64,000 bases of DNA from Microstegium vimineum (lineage: Eukaryota > Streptophyta > Magnoliopsida > Poales > Poaceae). Every line of letters begins with the position of its first letter. Position 1 is the stretch's first letter. The notes under the pieces were generated by a model. The model saw only the letters and a list, made by a program, of their open reading frames with translations. It did not search any database and had not been told where the DNA came from. This document shows, piece by piece, positions 57,939 through 64,000 of the stretch. The position numbers and the translations under genes are program-made. The DNA lies in contig CM039119.1 in the NCBI GenBank assembly GCA_022036555.1, positions 23,446,979 through 23,510,978 of the forward strand, read 5' to 3'.

Positions 57939-59449
57939 TCATCTTCCTCCCTCATCATCATCAGCATCTAGAGGTGAAGAGAAGTGAATACCAGGAGCTG
58001 AAGCACGCTTGCTCAACCTCCTAGTCTGGGGCTGCTGAGTCTCCTCCTCCTCATCATCCTCATCATCTGAATCACCACCATCATATGTGGACTCCTCACT
58101 GAGCTCTGGTGGAGGTGTAGGTGGAGGAATCTGCCTGAGGCCCTGCTCCTGTCTAAGCTGCCTGATCTCTAGTCTGGTCTGGTAAGCATGGTTGTTGGCA
58201 TAACAGATGCCACTGAAGATCTTCTTCAAAATCCTTCCAAGCTTACCCTTCTTCCTGCCTCTGGTAGCCGCTCTGGAGGACTCAGGAAGGTCGGGGGTTG
58301 CTGCCCTGGTCCTAGTACTGCCCCTAGGAGGTGTCGGAATCTCCTCCTAAACTGTGGAAGAGACAACCTTCTCTGCTCTGAAGGGCTCATGTGCTGTGTC
58401 CTTGTAGAAAATTTTCCCTGTCACCATCTCAATTATGAACATCAGGTAGGGAGCATAAGGAAGCCCCTTCCTGGCATCATCAGCAGCAAGGAAAATCTCA
58501 TCCCAAAGAAAGCGAGACACTGAAAAGGGTGGAGCTCCACCTCTCATCCTCCTAAGTACATTCTTCGAAAAAGCATAGAGGTTTGAGGCGGATCCCACCT
58601 TGGGATAGAGAGTGGTCCTGAAGAGGTTGTACAGAATGTAATATTTGCTCCTTAGCCCCTTCACAAGACCATCTGCATACTGAGGCTCAATGTACAGCTG
58701 GGAAATCTCCTCATTTGATAGACCTCTCTCATCATGAATGTTAGAGCAGACTCTGTCATCTTCTCCAAATCCAAGGAGACGAGCAAAAGTCACATAGCCA
58801 ATCTACAGTGCATGCCCTCTGTCATCCAGTGCATTACCATATTCTCCCTGTCTAGATAGTAGGTGGAGTAGAACTGATAGATGATCTCTGAGTTCCACCC
58901 ATTCTGAAATCCCATCCAGTGATACATGCCAAGCTCCCTACACTGATCAATGACCCTGTCAAATATAGGATCTCTCTTGTTCTCCAAGTGCTCCCAATCA
59001 ATATACTTCATCTTGATGATCTTGGGCCTGACAACATGGAACAAGACTGTGGAGTAGTAGTCAGAGTGGAACACATTCCAGAATCTGTAGTCAACACCCA
59101 TGCCTTTTGGCACATCATAGGGATAGATGGCCCTCTGCTCCTGTACACTCCTCCACTGATTCTGATAACCCACCCTTTGCCTGGGCCGGGTGTCCTGAGG
59201 CTCTCTAGGAACAATCTCCTCATTAATCTCAGCGAGGTGGTAAGCATTGAACAACCCAAGATCTGGAGGTGTCCAGGGACACACACCATCACTGATTGTT
59301 CTTCCTGCCATCTGCAGCTCACTCTCCCTCCTGATCATTTCCCTAGGATTCAAGCCATCATCAGCACCATCTCTGCCTCCTCTTCGAACACGGGCCTTTG
59401 TCCTTGGCCCCTTTCCTCTAGCACCAGCACTCGATCTACCGGCGTCCAT
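57939..59449 (-). pseudogene. Additional ORF between pol and the 3' LTR of the Sirevirus, broken
   Basis: An open frame from 59449 (MDAGRSSAGARGKGPRTKAR) runs 219 codons. A one-base frameshift near 58795 moves it to a frame continuing VTFARLLGFGEDDR to 58347, where a TAG interrupts, then on to 57939. Total about 500 residues. The N-terminus is basic; the centre has motifs such as NAYHLAEINEEIVP, YPYDVPKGMGVDYRFW and SASNLYAFSKNVLRRM; the C-terminus is acidic (DGGDSDDEDDEEEE). No membrane segment or signal peptide stands out, so an envelope role is not supported although the position is that of env-like ORFs in some Sireviruses. It resembles plant-transposon-associated proteins; function unknown. 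Confidence 0.6.
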
Positions 59450-59459
59450 CTATGCATTT

Positions 59460-60290
59460 AAAAGAGAGAAGGTTAAGTTGTTGCACTTAGAATAGTAGCT
59501 GGAACTCTAGTGGAGAGATTAAACCAAAATCTAGGGTCAATAGACGATTGTAGGAGCAAATGCACAGGTGCTGTCACTAGAGGTCCGGCACTACCGGCCT
59601 GGTGCAGACAACACCATGGAATGCTCCATCAATCCTTTATTGAAACTAGGTTTTGATCAAATCTAACTATTAGAGGTACATCACCATACATAATGCAACT
59701 ACCAACAACCTAAATCTCATCTCAGAAACCATACATTGCATAGATCGACCCAAGTTAGGGTTTCAAGTTATTACCTTTGAAATAGAGGGAAGGAGACGAA
59801 GAAGGTCGGGCTTGAATAGAGCTTGACGCAGGGAGAAAGATCCTCCACACCTCCTCCAATGGCGGCACCACCGAAGGGTAGCACTGCCGGGGAAGAAGAG
59901 AGGGACCTCCGGGCTCCCTCGGTCTCCTTAGGGTTGAGAGAGGAGAGAAAAGATGTTTTTGTTGGGGGGATATGGCTTGGGATAGAGTCCCCTCGGGTTT
60001 GAGGTAGGAATAAAAGAGAAAACCCGAGAGGACTTGGGCCCAACCCTCTCTGGTCGGTTAAGTCCCGGCACTGCTGGCCTTGCCAGGCAGTGAGGCACTA
60101 TGCCACCTTTATACTATATATTTATGCAATTGTGGACACATACCCGTTGCCATATGCTGGTCTGTAAGCAAATCAACAATCATACTATGACCAACACATT
60201 CAAGTTTCTTTCAAAATGGTTTTGAAACACATAATTGAAGTTTTTCAAAGTTTTTCCTAAGTCGCTAGGTGGACAAACAAATGTGTGCTA
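59460..60290 (-). other. Sirevirus non-coding stretch between pol and the extra ORF
   Basis: No reading frame with recognisable content. CCGGCACTACCGGCC-like words occur at 59582-59598, about 59882 and 60065. This is the upstream leader of the extra ORF in element sense. Confidence 0.5.
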
Positions 60291-60294
60291 TAGT

Positions 60295-61950
60295 TCAAAC
60301 CATGTTACAGGAATCAAGTATATTCAGCTCACTACGCAACACACAAAACCTTGTCTCATCGAGAGGCTTAGTGAAGATATCGGCTAGTTGCTTTTCGGTG
60401 CTCACATGGCGAATTGCGATATCTCCTTTTAATTTGTGGTCTCTCAAGAAGTGATGAAGGATGTCTATGTGTTTGGTTCTAGAGTGACTAACCGGGTTGT
60501 TTGCAAGTTTGATGGCACTCTCGTTATCACACAAGAGAGACACTTTGGTGAATTGACATCCGAAATCTTTTAAGGTTTGCCTCATCCAAAGTAGCTGAGC
60601 ACAACAAGTGCCGGCTGCAACATACTCGGCCTCGGCGGTAGAAAGGGCTACACAATTTTGCTTCTTAGAACTCCAAGACACTAGGGACCATCCAAGGAAT
60701 TGACACGTCCCCGAAGTGCTTTTTCGGTCTACTTTGCAACCGGCGTAATCGGAATCCGAATACCCAAGTAGATCAAACTTAGAGCCCTTAGGATACCATA
60801 AGCCAAGGTTAGGAGTGAAAACTAGATATCTCAAGATTCTCTTAACGGCCACTAAGTGGCACTCTTTCGGGTTAGCTTGAAATCTAGCACACATGCACAC
60901 ACTAAGCATTATGTCCGGCCTAGATGCACATAAGTAAAGGAGAGAGCCGATCATGGAACGATATACCTTTATGTCCACGGATTTCCCTCCTTCATCAAGA
61001 TCAAGATGTCCATTAGTTGGCATGGGAGTTTTGATTGGCTTTGCATTCACCATGTCAAACTTTCTTAACATATCATGGGTGTACTTGGTTTGGCATAGAA
61101 AAGTCCCTTCCTTGAGTTGCTTGATTTGAAAACCGAGGAAGAACTTTAGCTCACCCATCATAGACATCTCAAATCTCTTAGTCATGATCCTACTAAACTC
61201 ATCACAAAAGGATTGGTTAGTACTACCAAATATTATGTCATCGACATATATTTGACACACAAATATATCATTATTGACTTTATGAGTGAAGAGAGTAGGA
61301 TCCGCTTTGTCTATTTCAAAGCCTTGTTTGAGTAGAAATTCCTTAAGGCATTCATACCATGCTCTTGGTGCTTGCTTAAGCCCATAGAGTGCCTTATGGA
61401 GCTTAAAGACATGATGAGGGAACTTGGGATCTTCAAAACCCGGTGGCTGCTCAACATACACCAATTCTTGGATAGGGCTGTTGAGGAATGCACTCTTCAC
61501 ATCCATTTGTTGAAGCTTGAAGTCATGATGGGCAGCATAGGCTAGAAGCATTTGAATTGCTTCAAGTCTAGCCACCGGTGCATATGTTTCTTCAAAGTCC
61601 AAGCCCTCCACTTAAGTAAAGCCTTGAGCCACCAATCTTGCCTTGTTCCTTGTCACCATGCCTTGTTCATCTTGCTTGTGGCGGAAGACCCACTTGGTTC
61701 CAATCACATTAGTGTTGGGTCTTTCCACCAAGGACCAAACTTGATTTCGCTCAAAGTTGTTGAGCTCTTCTTGCATAGCCATCACCCAATCCGGATCATC
61801 TAGAGCTTGCTCAACCTTGAGAGGTTCCAAAGAGGAGACAAAAGAGTAAAATTGACAAAAATTTGCCAAATGTGAACGAGTAGTTACCCCCTTTCGGAGA
61901 CTCCCAAGTATATTGTCGACGGGATGATCCTTTTGAATTGTTTGCCTCAA
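60295..61950 (-). pseudogene. Sirevirus reverse transcriptase and RNase H, interrupted by one stop
   Basis: Element-sense reading from 61950 gives the copia RT start (ALDDPDWVMAMQEELNNFER, GTKWVFRHK, ARLVAQGFT). A TAA at 61612-61614 sits where GFTQVEG is conserved in this family (Gln to stop). The frame continues: YAPVARLEAIQMLLAYAAHH, the catalytic YVDDIIFGS, then RNase H (DYAGCKVDRKSTSG, STAEAEYVA, CDNESAIKL, DIFTKPLD) to the end at 60295. Apart from the stop the domains are complete. It copies element RNA into DNA and removes the RNA strand. Confidence 0.92.
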
Positions 61951-61983
61951 TCTTGGGTATTCTGTGGCTTCTTGTTGCTCAGC

Positions 61984-63570
61984 TTAGTCATCATAATCAT
62001 GCTCTTCAAAGATAGGTTGTAGGTTCCTTGGAGTAGCAGGTGAGGGGCTGACTGCTTCCTGTCTATTGGGGCCAACAGTGCCGGCCTCTGGCCCGACAGT
62101 GCCGACCTCAGGGGTAGAGCCCTGACCAGGGAGCACTGGTGGCCCATCTTCTTCCAATCTTAGGGCAGTAGCATCACCATCTTGAGGTTCCACTTCTGTG
62201 GCCTATACTTCTTGTGACCTGATGTCACCAATGACCATGTTCTTGATTGCTTCACATGGTGGTTCCTCATTACCTACAATCACTTGATCAATTTGATCTA
62301 CTTGACAGCCGTTAGATTCATCAAATGTCACGTCTATCACGATTTCAATTTTCCCTAAGGTCTTGTTGAATACACGATAGGCATGCTCATTTGATCCATA
62401 ACCAAGAAGAAAACCTTCATCAACTTTAGGTGCAAGCTTAGAGGTTTTGGGTTTCTTGTTAAGTATGAAACACTTGCACCCAAAAACTCTAAAGTATGAC
62501 ACCTTTGGTTTGTTACCGGTTAGGAGTTCATATGAAGTCTTCTTCAAGATCTTGTGTAGATAGAGCCGGTTGATGGCATGACAAGCGGTGTTGATGGCTT
62601 CGGCCCAAAAGATATCTGAAGTCTTGTACTCATCTAGCATTGTCCTTGCCATATCAATGAGTGTCCGGTTCTTCCTCTCTAGTACACCATTTTGTTGAGG
62701 GGTGTATGGAACTGAAAACTCATGCTTGATGCCCTCATCATCAAGAAACTCCTCCACTTGAGTGTTCTTGAATTCGGTTCCATTGTCACTATGAACTTTC
62801 TTGATTTGGAACCCGAATTCCCTTTGTGCTCTTCTAATGAAGGTTTTCACCTTATCTTGCACTTGTGCCTTATCATACATGAAAAACACCCAAGTGAACT
62901 GAGTAAAATCATCAACAATAACTAAACCATGTTTGTTACCGCCAATGCTTATGTAGGCCACCGGTGCAAAGAGATCCATGTGAATTAGCTCCAAAGGATG
63001 CTTGGTGGAGACAATGCTCTTGGATGGGTGAGGTGCACCTACTTGCTTTCCGGCTTGGCAAGCGCTACAAATTCTATCCTTCTCAAAATGAACATTGGTT
63101 AGTCCAAGAATGTGTTCATCTTTTAGGAGTTTGGCCAAGTTCCTCATCCCAACATGGGCTAGTCGACGATGCCATAGCCAACCCATGCTAGATTTTGCCA
63201 CTAAACAAGTCTCAAGCTTAGCTTTACTTTTGTTGAAATCAACTAGGTAGAGCTTGCCCTTCAAACGACCCATAAAGACAATAGAGGAATCCTCCCTCTT
63301 AAAGACTTCCACACCCTTATCCGTAAAGAGACAATTGAAGCTCATCTCACACAATTGAGAAACAGACAACAAGTTGTAACTCAACGAATTCACATGTAAT
63401 ACATTTGAGATGGAATGATCAAGAGTAATAGCAACTTTACCAAGTCCAATCACTTCCCCTTTGGAGTTGTCACCAAAGATGATATTCTCACTTGCATTTG
63501 AAGTTGGGGAATATGATGAGAGCATACTCCTTTCTCCGGTCATATGATTTGTACATCCACTATCAAGCAC
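61984..63570 (-). pseudogene. Sirevirus protease tail and integrase with linker, interrupted by stops
   Basis: The protease active site (LDSGCTNHMTG) is at 63570, followed by the GAG-pre-integrase zinc region (H..H..C..C: LWHRRLAH...CSACQAGK), the integrase catalytic core (MDLFAP, DDFTQFTWVFFM, HSDNGTEFKN, TPQQNGVLERKNR) and the GYGSNEHAYRVFN region. A TAG at 62203-62205 and a TAA at 61984-61986 break the linker to RT, in the same frame. The linker (61984-62202) includes TVGPEAGTVGPN, encoded by the same CCGGCA-type motif found in the LTR. Confidence 0.9.
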
Positions 63571-63599
63571 CCAACTTGATCCACCGGAGGAGTATGCCT

Positions 63600-63889
63600 A
63601 CAAAATAAATTAGTTCCTAGATTTAGGTCCTCAATCAATTTTGGGGCCTTGCATGTTAGTCACAACAATCTTTGGAACCCAAATGTTCATGCTTCTTTTA
63701 TCATGTTTCTCATCACCCACGAATTCAGCAATGACTTTACCACGATCATTGCACTTCAACACATAGCATGAGGACAAACTTCCTTGAGGTGACCTTGTCT
63801 TGGGTTGATGGGCAAACTTGTTTTTGGCCACCCAGATTGAGTCCTTGGGTTTCTGAGAAACCTGCTGTTGCTGTGGCATCCTCTTGGCA
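63600..63889 (-). pseudogene. Sirevirus gag C-terminus / gag-pol junction, cut by another LTR
   Basis: Element-sense reading AKRMPQQQQVSQKPKDSIWV, then SCYVLKCNDRGKVIAEFVGD and NMQGPK is the typical region upstream of the protease in this copia group. A TGA/TAG region near 63600-63630 separates it from the protease frame. It is cut at 63889 by the LTR that starts at 63890. Confidence 0.75.
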
Positions 63890-64000
63890 TGTAACACCCT
63901 AAAATTCAAAATAGAAATTAGATATGAATTTGCTTAAATTTGTTTTAATTCAAATAATTTTTTGTGAAGCATAGAATTAAATAAATAAAACTAAAACTAA
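63890..64000 (+). mobile_element. Start of a third LTR element (TGTAACACCC type)
   Basis: TGTAACACCCTAAAATTCAA begins abruptly inside copia gag sequence; this is a common start of grass LTRs. The preceding TGGCA (63885-63889) would be the target duplication; the other copy lies outside the window. The orientation is not fixed, because some LTRs also end with the complement of this start. Confidence 0.6.

Noticed and set aside
58919..59461. Plus-strand frame of 180 codons
   Set aside because: Antisense of the extra Sirevirus ORF.
55726..62105. Regularly spaced CCGG palindromes considered as a CRISPR-like or satellite array
   Set aside because: Spacing is irregular, copies follow the retroelement structure, and the organism is a plant.

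Overview
The window is nuclear DNA from a grass, probably panicoid (sorghum/maize/sugarcane type). The grounds are GC-rich first exons, a Ub-L40 gene with plant telo-box and site II promoter motifs, tandem germin-like and chlorophyllase genes, and dense Sirevirus, MITE, CACTA and Helitron content. No species call is made.

Layout. 1-2392: 5' part of a minus-strand Sirevirus-like copia element (gag, PBS, 5' LTR) lodged in a decayed ribosomal protein L10a (uL1) copy at 2393-3412. 4871-7247: solo LTR with a 5-bp target duplication. 7523-13804: three-exon gene for a small, probably plastid-targeted membrane protein of unknown function; its 5.5-kb first intron holds a Tourist-like MITE, a Helitron 3' end, orphan exon-like pieces and a 449-bp miniature LTR element. 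19573-21379: intact ubiquitin-L40 fusion gene whose second intron carries three related C/D-box snoRNA-like units. 23029-30032: three germin-like protein genes in a minus-strand tandem array. 31947-33108 and 40537-41612: two chlorophyllase genes, the first broken and the second intact. Between them lie a CACTA element and a palindromic gag-only retroelement. 42000-42595: broken ATL-type RING-H2 gene. 45018-46178: intact HAD-family gene resembling the plastid riboflavin-pathway phosphatase PyrP2. 49440-64000: nested retrotransposons, a gypsy element split by a Sirevirus that is itself split by a third LTR element.

Apparently functional genes: the plastid membrane protein, Ub-L40, three germin-like proteins, one chlorophyllase and PyrP2. 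They share no pathway, as expected for plant chromosome structure. The two tandem families (germin-like, chlorophyllase) are the only local functional clusters.

The two most notable objects are (i) the retroelement at 37239-38968, which has a clean 5-bp target duplication but inverted instead of direct terminal repeats, with the inversion junction exactly at the primer-binding site, and (ii) the snoRNA-like trio in the Ub-L40 intron. All family names come from reading translations by eye; no database search was run.
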